Shown: positions 1 through 10,411 of the stretch, in pieces | Layout of the letters: each line of letters opens with the position of its first letter | How positions within the stretch are numbered: the first letter of the stretch is position 1 | Source of the DNA: Linum tenue | Taxonomy: Eukaryota > Streptophyta > Magnoliopsida > Malpighiales > Linaceae | Assembly (NCBI GenBank): GCA_946122785.1 | Contig: CAMGYJ010000010.1 | Location: 11,631,467-11,695,466 of the forward strand | DNA length: 64,000 bases | Reading direction: 5' to 3' | Made by a program: the position numbers and the translations under genes | The notes under the pieces: model-generated | Told to the model about the DNA's origin: nothing | What the model saw: the letters and a program-made list of their open reading frames with translations, nothing else | Database searches by the model: none

Positions 1-1639
1 AAAACGGGTCGCACGCACCTGCCGGACCGACCACTACAAGGTACCGGGTTGGAGGTCAAATTGTGTCTTTTTTTTTCTTTGGTTTGCGAAATGCGTCTAC
101 TTTCCGATTTTTCTTTTCGCCTAACTCAATCTTTGGAATCCTAAGTTGAATATTTGAATATTTATGTTATATAAGATTGTGTGAATTTTCACTATATGTT
201 GGATCTAACTACGATATGTTATTTTGGTGTACTATTAATGTTATAACTCATATGTTAGATAAGATTTGATATAACTTATGAGGATAAGTACAAATATAAA
301 GTGAAAACGGTTGACCCATTAATCCTTGACCCACTAGTTTGACCGGGTCCGGGTCAACCCGCGGGTTGACAACCTAATGACGAAAGAGTACCGAGTTTCA
401 AAAAGAAATAAAAGACTAATTAGTACCATTAATTAAATGAATTATAAGAGATGTCATGGGAGGGAGCCACACTCAATGAACTTTGGGGTTCATTACATTA
501 AGGTCCACCCACTTAAAGTTTTACTCGTATACAAATCTTAGCTTTTAAATTTTGATGTTGCATATGGCAATGGGTGGGATTGGGCTGGGTTTTGTCAAAC
601 CCGAATCCGAATTCATGGGTACTTTTACTAAAAATATTTGGCATAAAATTTGATGGTTTTGGAAAATTCAAACCCAACCCAACTCGTTGTATATCTGCGG
701 ATTTATGAAATACCCATGTGTTCTATAAATTCATAATAACTTCATGTGAAAATAAAAGTCTAACATATATTTTCCCATACAAATTATTCGTAAAAACACC
801 AATCTAGAACATATAAGCACTTATCATACAAATTGTTCAGCATTAAAGTTAAACATCCATAAATAACACAATTAATTGAAAACTTATTCCTCCTTGTCAA
901 CTAAAGTTAAACTTTTTCATTCTTCACTCCATAATATTAACTTCATTCTACAGAATTAGGAAGAACAAATTAGACGTGTGAAACGGAATTGATATGACTA
1001 AACTCGAACCCAACCCAACCCACAAAATAGTAGAACGAGTTTAAACCCAAACTCGATATGTAATCCGTCAATACAAATTTTACCCATTTTAACCGGATTG
1101 GGTCTAGTAGGGTCTCCGTCGATAGTGGTTATGTTGCCATCCCTAGCTGTTGTTTCTCTCTCACCGGTAGGGGTGTACATGGGTCGGGTGGTTCGGGTTT
1201 AGCCATTTTAATCACCCGACCCATGCACTACGGTGTGGGAAATATTAAACGCAAACCCACCTAAGAAAATTAAAACCCTACGGTTTGTTTCTAATTGGGT
1301 TGGGTCGGGTTGGCGATATTTTTAAGTAAAAACCAACCCAACACAAAATATCTAATTATTCTACACCATAAAAATATTTTATAACTAATTAAAATTTCAA
1401 ACGAATAAACCGAGGTGAAAGGTATCAAAATTCACAAATGATGTTTAAATTTTAATAAAATGTGGTTTACTTCAACATATGTCTAGTTTTTTTCACTACA
1501 TCCATAATATGTTATTCTATTAATATTGTACACAAGAAAAATGATTATGTGAATCATAGCTATATTAAATCTATGTCTAAACTTTAAGCCAAAGAAGCAT
1601 TAGATTAGGGAGACCATGAGAGAAAAACATGGCGAAAAA
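1..1639 (+). repeat. Left arm of a ~1.65-kb inverted repeat
   Basis: Read as its reverse complement, this stretch matches 7147-8797 almost throughout. Shared landmarks are GGGTCGCACGCA near base 5, the AATTAGTACCATTAATTAAA segment near 420, the shared GTTGCATATGGCAATGGGTG segment near 555 and the inner border ATGAGAGAAAAACATGGCG near 1617. The arm is cut by the window start, so its outer end is unknown. It contains hAT-style terminal motifs (GTTGCCATCCCTAG near 1133, TAGGGGTGTACATGGG at 1168), so it is probably a composite of older DNA transposons. No coding potential is visible. The two arms enclose the PPR gene. Confidence 0.85.
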
Positions 1640-1960
1640 TCTTAATTTTCTCATAATTATAGCTATATACGAGTACGACATAAGTATTTTTTGGATACGA
1701 ACTCAAACCAATAGTTGGAAAACGGTTTGGGTCGGGTACTACGGGTTGTGTAATCGAAAATCCAAACCCGATCCAAAAGAGGCGGGTTGTAAAAAAAACC
1801 CCTCACCCAACCCAAAACCTTAGTTTTTAGTTTTTACGATAAATACGGGTGAATTGGGTTGGATTGGACGGGTATATCGATTTGCGTGTTTGTTTCTTTA
1901 CCCCTACCCACGGCTGGCGAATGACCGCCATTGCTGACCGCTCTCACCCATTCCCTTGAG

Positions 1961-2280
1961 TAGGGATGGCAATGGGGCGGGTTTGGGGCGGGTTTGCCTA
2001 AACCATCCCCATCCCCATCTTCAAATATCCAAACTCATACCCGCCCCATACCCATGCATGGGAATGTTTTGCAAACCCATCCCCATACCCGTGGGTTTCG
2101 GGTACCCATGGGTAATACCCATACCCGTACATCCAACATTATTATACCTAAAAGTTACAAGAAAATTTTTAATTATAACTCTAAACGAACAGATTATATC
2201 AGGAAGTCAACAAAACATAGTGATTTTTTAATATGGTTCAAAGAATATGATCCTAAAATATTCATTAATACATAATATTG
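1961..2280 (+). mobile_element. Possible hAT-like terminus
   Basis: The motif TAGGGATGGCAATGGGGCGG at 1961 followed by GGGT/ACCC-rich sequence is typical of one end of plant hAT non-autonomous elements. I could not find the matching opposite end or a target duplication, so the extent is a guess. Open frames across 1956-2275 are low-complexity products of the CCCAT repeats and are not genes. Confidence 0.3.
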
Positions 2281-2493
2281 AGTATAATATTTTTCAAATT
2301 ATTATGTTCTAACTCTGATACATCTACTAAGTAATAATTAACTAACATAATCTTGTTGACAAGGGGGAAAGTGAAAGAGTGAAATGAGAATGGAGAGAAA
2401 TGAATTAGCTTTTGATTAAGATGGTCACTCAATTGCACGTCTACTATTTATTTTATCAAGTTATCCTCATCATCATTGATAGATTATAATTGG

Positions 2494-3060
2494 GTTAATA
2501 CGTTATTTTGGCCCGAACTATGATCATATAATCAACTTTGGCACGTGGTGTTAAAAATTATCATCCTAGTCTTAACTATGCAGCATATAGACTAAATTAG
2601 CCGGACACATGCTTTGACCGTCAATTTGGACGGTCAACACCATTGATCGTTGGTCAACACGCCATGTCATTGCCTAGTCAGCCTAAATATCATTAAAAAA
2701 TTGAAAATCAAATTATTTTTCTAATTATTATTATTTATCATTTTGAAATTAAACAAAAATTAAAATTTAAAAAATATATAATAAATTTTATCTTTTATCT
2801 TTTTGGGAAATTTGAAAATGATAATTTTATAAATTAAAAAAATTATCAAATTAAATTTTATAAATGTAGGAAATATAAAAAACATAAACCAAAAAATAAA
2901 TTTTCTAATTTTTATTATTTATCATTATCAAATTAAACAAAAAAATAAAATTATAAAAACATAAGATATTTTTATATTTTCTTTTTTTGGTAATTTTAAA
3001 ATGAAACATTTTATAAATTATCAAAAGATTATAGATTTTTTAAATTAATAAAAAATAAAA
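2494..3060. other. Mutator-like border followed by AT-rich DNA
   Basis: The text from about 2494 (GGGTTAATACGTTATTTTGG, then paired GACCGTC/GACGGTC segments near 2618-2636) resembles the terminal region of Mutator-type MITEs, but no inverted partner was found. From about 2690 to 3060 the sequence is extremely A+T rich with homopolymer runs. No gene is visible. Confidence 0.3.
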
Positions 3061-3075
3061 TGGAACAACATCGCT

Positions 3076-3560
3076 AGATGAAGAATCAGATCCTACAACG
3101 CTGGTTGAAGAACAAGATCTATCGAATGGAACAACATCGCCACAATTTACGTTACTCATCTCACTAGAATACTGCAAAAACACCAAACCACAAAGAACAT
3201 GAACATGAACAAGCTCGATTAGCTAAACAGAACACACAAAGAAACTCATAGAAAGTAAAATCTACAAAACCTACAACGAAACCAGAGAAACTCAAACACG
3301 CTCGATTAGCTAAACATGAACAAGCTCGACTAGCAATTATCGCAGTACAACGAAACCAGAGATCGACAGAGCTCAACGAAACCAAAGATCAATAGAAAGC
3401 TCGATTAGCTAAACAGGAAGAATCAGAAAAACTAATATCTAACCTCGCCGTCGATTTAGGTAATCCACCTAAGTTCTCGCCGTCGATCAATTATGGAGAA
3501 TCAGAAAGCTCGATAAGCTAAACAGGAAGAATCACAAAAAATTCGCCGTCCCTTGTTGCT
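3076..3560. repeat. Degenerate internal repeats with GCTCGATTAGCTAAACA core
   Basis: The core GCTCGATTAGCTAAACA recurs at about 3214, 3300 and 3398, with a variant (GATAAGC) at about 3509. Copies of GGAAGAATCA and TCGCCGTCGAT lie between them. The pattern looks like decayed tandem duplication of a ~100-bp unit. Open frames on both strands are short and unconvincing. Confidence 0.45.
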
Positions 3561-3907
3561 AAGCTGCTGCTCGCAGTTTCTCTCTCCAAAAACCCAATCC
3601 ATCTCGCGCACAGAAAGATTGGCAACAGACAAAGAGGGAAAGTCATTAATTCAAATATCGGACAAAAATACCCCTAACCATCACCGGATCAATCACAGCC
3701 ACAAAATCAGTCCGACCCAGATCGACGATTCCTAGGTGTTTACGCACGGGTGAGTAACAAAAGATTACTCACCCTATCCTAAGCCCAATTTCCCCTCCTC
3801 AAAGTAATCTAATCCTTTCAAAATTCTTGCTAAGCCCCTTCCAAATTATCCTCCACTCTGTTCTTCTCCCCCACGGGGGAACGTCCAGTTTCCGCCTATC
3901 TTTCATG

Positions 3908-4292
3908 CAAGGTTGTCAAACCGGTTTAAGTCATTGAGCCGGTCAAGCAAGGGATTTGAGGTTTAATGGTCTGATCGGGGTCCGGCCGGTTTGAGCCGTT
4001 TTAGACGTTTTCTAAATATATATACAAATAAGGTAGTAATTAAAGATTTAATGAGTGAAATAAAACTTATCTTACATATATCTATTAAAAACTTATTTTC
4101 AACAAAATAAATCTACCTAACCTCCATGATCCACCCACCATTTCCCTTCTTTCGTTCCTCTTCCTCTCTTCCCCCACTCTTCTTCTTCCTCTTTAGGGGT
4201 CAGACCGGGGGGCTTTCTGGAGGCCGTTTTGAAGCCCGACTCGGGTCGGACCGGGTCCAACCGGGGGGTTCGATAGGGGTTTAACAACCTTG
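3908..4292. mobile_element. hAT-type MITE with perfect 8-bp target duplication
   Basis: The 385-bp element starts CAAGGTTGTCAAACCGG and ends GGGTTTAACAACCTTG, so the outer nine bases are perfect inverted repeats. It is flanked by CTTTCATG at 3900-3907 and again at 4293-4300, an exact 8-bp duplication as produced by hAT transposases. It has no coding capacity. It ends about 366 bp upstream of the start codon of the PPR gene, so it may lie in that gene's promoter or 5' leader. Confidence 0.9.
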
Positions 4293-4658
4293 CTTTCATG
4301 TGATTTGGTTTCCAAACTGCGAACTTTCCGCTGCTGCAACTTGTAAGATATCTGTCCTTCTTCACCAAACCCACCTCCTTTTCTGTTTGGCCGCTGAGAA
4401 AATTCGAGTTGTTGCTGTAGCGACTGGATGGTTAAAGTAAACTGAACTTTTGGCTTTTGTGTGGTTGTCTCTCTTGTTCGGTTTATCGTGCTCCAAATGT
4501 CGAAGCCAAATGTTGCTTGAGATTCGGAATTCGCTTCATTTCCTCTCCTTTCCCGTTCCCCCTTGTTTCTCGGAAGCCAAACGGCGAAAGCCACTCACTT
4601 TGCTCGCTCCTCTGTCTATTGCTCTGTTCTTTTCTCGTTCTTGGAGAGAATTTCAGGT

Positions 4659-6966
4659 ATGGCGTCCACTGCTAATCATTTGCTTGCTTCTGTGGCTAAG
4701 CTCTGCTCGTCCTATTCTGTTAAACAGAAATATCGATTTTTTGCTGTTTCACCTATTGTGAATCAATGCCCTAGAGCGTCTAGCATAATCTGCAGCAACC
4801 AATACCCTAAGAGCCCTAATTTATCAATTACGAAGCTGAATTCTAAATCCCCAATTAGAGAGTTCCGGCTTCACGGGTCGGTAGAACTGGACCGGCTCGT
4901 AACGAGTGAGGATGAGGAAGAAATGAGTGAAGGGTTCTTTGAGGCAATAGAGGAACTCGAGAGAATGGCAAGAGAACCCTCTGATATCCTGGAGGAAATG
5001 AACGAGAGGCTATCGGATAGAGAGTTGCAATTGGTGTTGGTATATTTCTCACAGGAAGGGAGGGATTCATGGTGTGCACTTGAGGTGTTTGAGTGGTTGA
5101 GGAAGGGGAATCGAGTAGATTCGGAGACCATGGAGCTTATGGTTTCAATTATGTGTGGCTGGGTTAAGAAGCTGATTCAGGGTAAGCACACCGTCAGTGA
5201 TGTGGTAGACCTACTTGTGGATATGGATTGTGTTGGGTTGAAGCCGAGTTTCAGTATGATGGAGAAGGTGATATCGTTGTATTGGGAGATGGGAATGAAG
5301 GATATGGCTATTTCGTTTGTGAATGAGGTTTTGAAACGGGGAATTGCTTGTTCTGAGGATGACGGTGAAGGTCAAAAGGGGGGTCCAACGGGTTATCTTG
5401 TGTGGAAGATGATGGTAACGTTCTGTTACCTCTGTTTACTTTGCTAAAAGGAGATCATACTTTCTTGTTGTTGACTTGCTTCTAGCTACCCTGTGATCAT
5501 TCTCCTTGCATCTCTGATTGATTGACTGTGAGGCATGTTCTGCCATATCTTAACTCATGGTTCATGAAAGAAATATTATCTGATTGTAAGTGTAAACGAT
5601 GCTAGTTTGCACTACACTTAGTGGTCATTATGTCAAAAAGTTTTCTTAGGATTTACTCTTTTGTGGTAGCATATCAAGCATGGAGCACTCCTCTGAGTCT
5701 GAGAGCTAAAACGGTACACTGGGTTCTCCTCGGTTATTTGTTTGTGATGTTATCAATCACTTACGTCCCACTTTATTTTCTGGCTGATATCTGTTACTTG
5801 TCAGACATCTCCTATGACTTGGTCCTTGTTTGCGACAGAGACTATGATAAGTAAGCCTCAGAGGAACAGAGCTATATAGAAATGAGCAAACTAAAATTAA
5901 GCAATGAAGAGATGCAGGGCTGCTGTAGAGGTCATAGGTTTGGTCTTAGCTTTTGTTTCTTACTCATGAAAAAGGCTTATGGGTGTTCTTGCTTCTGCAT
6001 GAATTTGCTCTTTCTTCTTGGGTTTCTGATCAGGAAAGAAACGTGTAATATTATATGCTTCTACAAGCTTTTTCTTCACCTGAATAATCTAATACTCTTT
6101 TCCTGCTCACTTGAGCTGAAAGAGGAAAGCAAGAACTTTTAAAACGCCTCTTACTCTTTGTGTGATCAGTGACTTGAACTCTACTATCCCAGGTTGATGG
6201 AAACTACAGAGATGCTGTCAAAATGGTCATCGATCTTAAAGAGTCCGGACTGAAGCCAGAAGTCTATGCCTACCTCATTGCAATGACAGCTGCAGTCAAA
6301 GAGCTAAAAGAGCTCGCTAAAGCCTTACGCAAGCTGAAAAGCTTTTCAAGGTCCGGCACGGTTGCTGAACTCGACCCTGAAAATGTAAACCTGGTGGAGA
6401 CATATCAATCCGAGCTTATAGAAGACGGTGCACGTCTATCTAGATGGGTAATCGAGGAAGGAAGTTCGTCACTTTCTGGTGCGGTCCACGAACGCCTTCT
6501 TGCCATGTACATATGTGCTGGTCGTGGAGTCGAAGCTGAGAGGCAGCTGTGGGAAATGAAGCTTGTTGGCAAAGAAGCCGACGGTGATCTCTACGACATG
6601 GTCTTAGCAATCTGCGCATCGAAAAACGAAAGCACCGCAATAGCTCGATTGCTTTCAAGAATCGAGGTTATGAGCTCTCTACGTAAGAAGAAGTCGTTGT
6701 CTTGGCTATTGAGAGGTTATGTCAAAGGAGGGTATTATGACGAGGCGGGAGAGGTGCTGACTAGGATGCTTGACTCGGGTTTGTGTCCTGATTATCTGGA
6801 CAGGGTGGCTGTAATGCAGGGGGTAAGGAAGAGGATTCATAAATGGGAAGATGTCGAATCGTATCTAAAGGTTTGCAAGCGGCTCTCTGATGCGAGCTTG
6901 ATTGGACCAGCACTCGTGTATTTATATGTTAAGAAGCATAAGCTCTGGATTATGAAGATGCTTTAA
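4659..6966 (+). CDS. PPR-repeat protein, predicted chloroplast-targeted (At2g30100-like)
   Basis: Two exons, 4659-5414 and 6193-6966, join in phase across a 778-bp intron with GT (GTAACG) and AG (CCCAG) borders, giving 509 residues. The start at 4659 was preferred over an in-frame ATG at 4563 because the later start begins with MAST and a Ser-rich, acid-poor stretch (about residues 1-60) resembling an organellar transit peptide. An acidic SEDEEEMSEG patch follows near residue 82. Helical-pair repeats of PPR type follow, for example around 'VDGNYRDAVKMVIDLKESG' at residues 253-271 and 'LLRGYVKGGYYDEAGEVL' in the C-terminal third. Length, the conserved middle and the C-terminal LWIMKML agree with my memory of the Arabidopsis At2g30100 family; a database search would settle orthology. 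PPR proteins bind organellar RNA; the target here is unknown. No frameshift or stop is seen, so the gene appears intact. Confidence 0.9.
5415..6192 (+). other. Intron of the PPR gene
   Basis: The intron lies between the exon ending ...WKMM and the exon beginning VDGNYRDAV. It opens with GTAACG and closes with a pyrimidine-rich ACTCTACTATCCCAG. Open frames inside it (for example 5621-5854 and 5882-6142) resemble no recognisable protein and contradict the clean in-phase splice. No transposon was recognised. Confidence 0.85.
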
Positions 6967-7110
6967 GAGGGGATGAGATAGCATGCCTACCCATAAAAGG
7001 GTTGGCAAAATGACAACCCCTATTAATTATAGGTTTTTAAGGTAATTAATTTGTGTTGCATTTAATAATCTGTATGAATTAAAAACACATATTAATTACT
7101 TTCCTTTTTT

Positions 7111-7146
7111 CAGTGCACTGGTAGTTGTATCAGTGCACTGGTAGTT
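7111..7146. repeat. Two direct copies of CAGTGCACTGGTAGTT
   Basis: The 16-mer occurs at 7111-7126 and 7131-7146, separated by GTAT. The second copy directly abuts the inner end of the right inverted-repeat arm. Each copy contains the palindrome CAGTGCACTG. Confidence 0.9.
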
Positions 7147-8797
7147 TTTCGCCATGTTTTTCTCTCATGGTTTCCCTAATCTAATGCTTCTTTGGCTTAA
7201 ATTTTAGACATAGATTTAATATAGCTATGATTCACATAATCCTTTTTCTTGTGTACAATTTTAATAGAATAACATATTATGGATGTAGTGAAAAAAACTG
7301 GACATATGTTGAAGTAAATCACATTTTATTAAAATTTAAACATCATTTGTGAATTTTGATACCTTTCACCTCAGTTTATTCGTTTGAAATTTTAATTAGT
7401 TATAAAAATTTTTTATGGGGTAGAATAATTAGATATTTTGTGTTGGGTTGGGTTTTTACTTAAAAATATCGCCAACCCGACTCAACCCAATTAGAAACAA
7501 ACCGTAGGGTTTTGATTTTCTTCGGTGGGTTTGGGTTTAATATTTTCCAAACCATAGTGCATGGGTCGGGTGATTAAAATGGCTAAACCTACACCCCTAC
7601 CGGTGGGAGACAAACAACAACTAGGGATGGCAACATAACCACTATCCACGGAGACCCTACTCGACCCACTCCGGTTAAAATGGGTAAAATATGTTTTGAC
7701 GGATTACAGATCGAGTTTGTGTTTAAACTCGTTCAACTATTTTGTGGGTTGGGTTGGGTTCGAGTTTAGTCATATCAATTCCGTTCCACCTGTCTAATTT
7801 GTTCTTCCTAATTCTGTAGAATGAAGTTAATATTATAGAGTGAAGAATGAAAAAGTTTAAGTTTAGTTGACAAGGAGGAATAAGTTTTCAATTAATTGTG
7901 TTATTTATGGATGTTTAACTTTAATGTTGAACAATTTGTATGATAAGTGCTTGTATGTTCTAGATTGGTGTTTTTGTAAGAATAATTTGTATGGGAAAAT
8001 ATATGTTAGACTTTTATTTTCACATGAAGTTATTATGAATTTATAGAACACATGGGTATTTCATAAATCCGCAGATATACAACGAGTTGGGTTGGGTTTG
8101 AATTTTCCAAATCCATTAAATTTTATGCCAAATATTTTTGGTAAAAATATCCATGAATTCGGATTCGGGTTTGACAAAACTCAGCCCAATCCCACCCATT
8201 GCCATATGCAACATTAAAATTTAAAAGCTAAGATTTGTATACGAGTAAAACTTTAAGTGGGTGGACCTTAATGTAATGAACCCCAAAGTTCATTGAGTGT
8301 GGCTCCCTCCCATGACATCTCTTATAATTCATTTAATTAATGGTACTAATTAGTCTTTTATTTCTTTTTGAAACTCGGTACTCTTTCGTCATTAGGTTGT
8401 CAACCTGCGGGTTGACCCAGACCCGGTCAAACTAGTGGGTTAAGGGTTAATGGGTCAACCATTTTAGCCTGGTTTGGCCCGAAAATATGAAAAGAGTCAT
8501 TATATTGTACTTATCCTCATAAATTATATCAAATCTTATCTAACATATGAGTTATAACATTAATAGTACACCAAAATAACATATCGTAGTTAGACCCAAC
8601 ATATAGTGAAAATTCACACACAGTTATATAACATAAATATTCAAATGTTCAACTTAGGATTTCAAAGATTGAGTTAGGCGAAAAGAAAAATCGGAAAATA
8701 GGCGCATTTCGCAAACCAAAGAAAAATAAGACACAATTTGACCTAAAAACCAAGTACCTTATAGCGGTCGGTCCGGTGGATGCGTGCGACCCGTTTT
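7147..8797 (-). repeat. Right arm of the ~1.65-kb inverted repeat
   Basis: This is the reverse-complement partner of 1-1639, with scattered substitutions and small indels. For example, the left arm carries extra CATGGGTCGGGTGGTTCGGG-type text next to its TAGGGGTGTA motif. Its inner end starts about 180 bp after the PPR stop codon, so it may overlap the 3' UTR. Homology reaches base 1 of the window, so the true outer end is not established. Confidence 0.85.
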
Positions 8798-9004
8798 TCT
8801 CACCGGGTCAGGGTCAAATTGAGTCGACCCACGGGTCAACCCGCGGGTTGACACTCATTAGTCATTACTAGTTACTAGCAACTTTAGCACATTTCACTTT
8901 ATATTTTTCTTTATTTTCTTTACAATGGTACTAATTAGTCTTTTATTTCTTTTTAAACTTGGTACGCATTCATCATCACTAGATTCTTTAGCACAATTTC
9001 ACTT
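8798..9004. other. Spacer with short copies of arm sequence
   Basis: Part of this spacer (about 8925-8980) repeats, in direct orientation, a ~55-bp piece of the right arm near 8339-8395 (ATGGTACTAATTAGTCTTTT...). AGCACA-TTTCACTTTATATTTT occurs twice (near 8887 and 8990). The 18-bp perfect palindrome GTCAACCCGCGGGTTGAC lies at 8835-8852 and also at 353-370. No gene is seen. Confidence 0.6.
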
Positions 9005-9042
9005 TATATTTTATTTTCTTCACACATGAACAGAAGCTCAAA

Positions 9043-9822
9043 TCAGACAAAGGTCATTCTAACATAACTGTAACTCTTCTGCTTAACACCCTGAGCTGCA
9101 AGTGCTACTGACTGAACACTTCTTTTAGAATGACCTTTGTCTGATTTGAGCTTTTGTTCATGTTGCAGGATGTCATCTACAACAGTTTCTACAGAAGGTA
9201 ACGGCTTCATCATCAACAACTGAGTTTGCACCACATCGAACTCAGACCTCAGTCCTCGAAGAAAATTGATTAGGTACATTCAGTTTCTTGTCTTTCCTTA
9301 AATGCTTCAACAGCTGCACAAGGTCTTCTTAAGTTCATTCCAAAGAGTCTGTGCTACTTCATGCTGCAATACACTACGACGTATGCCTTTATCAATTGAA
9401 TTCATAATCCAACACAACACCATGGTGTTGGATGCATCCCACAAAATGAACTCTGGGTGAATTCGTTCCGGCATAGGCAAGCTACCATCAATAAACCCAA
9501 TCTTATGCTTGGTTTTGAGAACCACTCGAACAGCCCTTTGCCACACCTAGTAATTGTGTTCATCTAGCAATTCTGAGACTATAGATTGTCCTAGATTTTC
9601 TCTCGGATTGATGTAGTAAGGACTTCCAAACACATAACCCATTTGGTTTTGAGATTACCAGTATAGATATGAGCATGTGCATCATTATGTGTCTGTTGGG
9701 TTTGTTAAGTTTGCTTGGTTTGCTGGGTTCTTTGGGCTTGTTGATTTTGAGCGTTGCGGTTGAAGCTGCCGAAGGGAATTTCACCATCTCCACTGCCTGA
9801 GCTACTAGGTGGTGTATTCATC
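9043..9822 (-). pseudogene. Decayed Ty1/copia gag (UBN2/DUF4219-like)
   Basis: On the minus strand a gag-like reading starts near 9822 (MNTPPSSSGSGDGEI), hits a stop after about 38 codons, and resumes in other frames. The 9546-9307 part has the copia gag signature 'KHKIGFIDGSLPMP' followed by a 'WIMNSIDKGIRRSVLQHEVA' motif. The 9279-9043 part has 'FLRGLRSEFDVVQTQLLMM...PLPSVETV', the usual gag core. An in-frame stop interrupts the HNY*VWQRAV motif. No protease, integrase or RT follows toward 9000, so only the 5' end of an element survives. Confidence 0.8.
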
Positions 9823-9845
9823 TTGTTGTTTTGACGCGGAAAAGC

Positions 9846-9865
9846 GGATCACCACTCTGATAGCA
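9846..9865 (-). other. Primer-binding site of the copia remnant
   Basis: On the minus strand the text TGCTATCAGAGTGGTGATCC resembles the TGGTATCAGAGC primer-binding site complementary to initiator tRNA-Met. It sits between the putative LTR end and gag, as expected. Confidence 0.6.
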
Positions 9866-10170
9866 TAAGAGAAACCAAGTTGTTAGGGTTGCAGTTGGTT
9901 GTAAAAGGAAGAAGAAGAATGCGAGAAGTGAATTATTTGGAAACCCGCAAATTGCTGAGGTTTCTGATTCTCCCATTTATACTAGTGTTCAGAGAGTAAA
10001 GTAAACCAAAACAGTAAACCATGATTTGTTCGTTAAACTGTTATTTGAAATAGCATAAGTGATAAACGCCACGTGTCTTCATTTGGTTGGCCTCTTGGTC
10101 TCCACCTAACCATAAGTGCTGGTCTCCGAGTCGCCGTTCTAACCTTCGCTTAAGCTAGGTGGAGGGGAAG
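9866..10170 (-). mobile_element. Probable 5' LTR region of the copia remnant
   Basis: This lies upstream of the primer-binding site on the minus strand. It contains a TATA-like CTAGTATAAATGGG (plus 9972-9985) at a position suited to transcription toward gag. The second LTR is absent, so the outer border is arbitrary. The remaining ~240 bp up to 10401 hold nothing recognisable. Confidence 0.45.
9972..9985 (-). promoter_or_regulatory. TATA box of the copia LTR
   Basis: The minus-strand CTAGTATAAATGGG is a good TATA element about 110 bp before the primer-binding site. It probably drove the now-broken copia element. Confidence 0.45.
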
Positions 10171-10411
10171 GCAGAAACTAAATGTTTCTATCTGTCTTTG
10201 CTCTGTTCTTCAACTGGTCTTCGTGAATCAGTTCTGCAGCTTCCTTCCTTCGATTTCCATCTCCATCTTACTGCTCTGTTAGGTCCTTCAACATTGACTA
10301 AATCAGTTCAATTCTGGTTGAGTGAATTTGGACGGAATAATCAAAAGAAGGCTAGATTGGGATTTGGAAATGTGATTATAGTAAATGAGCAAATTTGATG
10401 TAAAAAATAAT

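Noticed and set aside
1629..1823. Short plus-strand frame starting MAKNLNFLIIIAIYEYD
   Set aside because: It lies across the inner border of the inverted-repeat arm and ends in GGGTT-type transposon repeats.
3164..3385. 73-codon minus frame with repeated LANRAC motif
   Set aside because: It arises from the degenerate GCTCGATTAGCTAAACA repeats; it has no start context or conserved domain.
4193..4594. Minus-strand 133-codon frame upstream of the PPR gene
   Set aside because: It overlaps the hAT MITE and the PPR leader, and has no recognisable content.
5621..6142. Two hydrophobic open frames between the PPR exons
   Set aside because: They lie inside the intron defined by an in-phase GT-AG pair and by continuity of the PPR protein.
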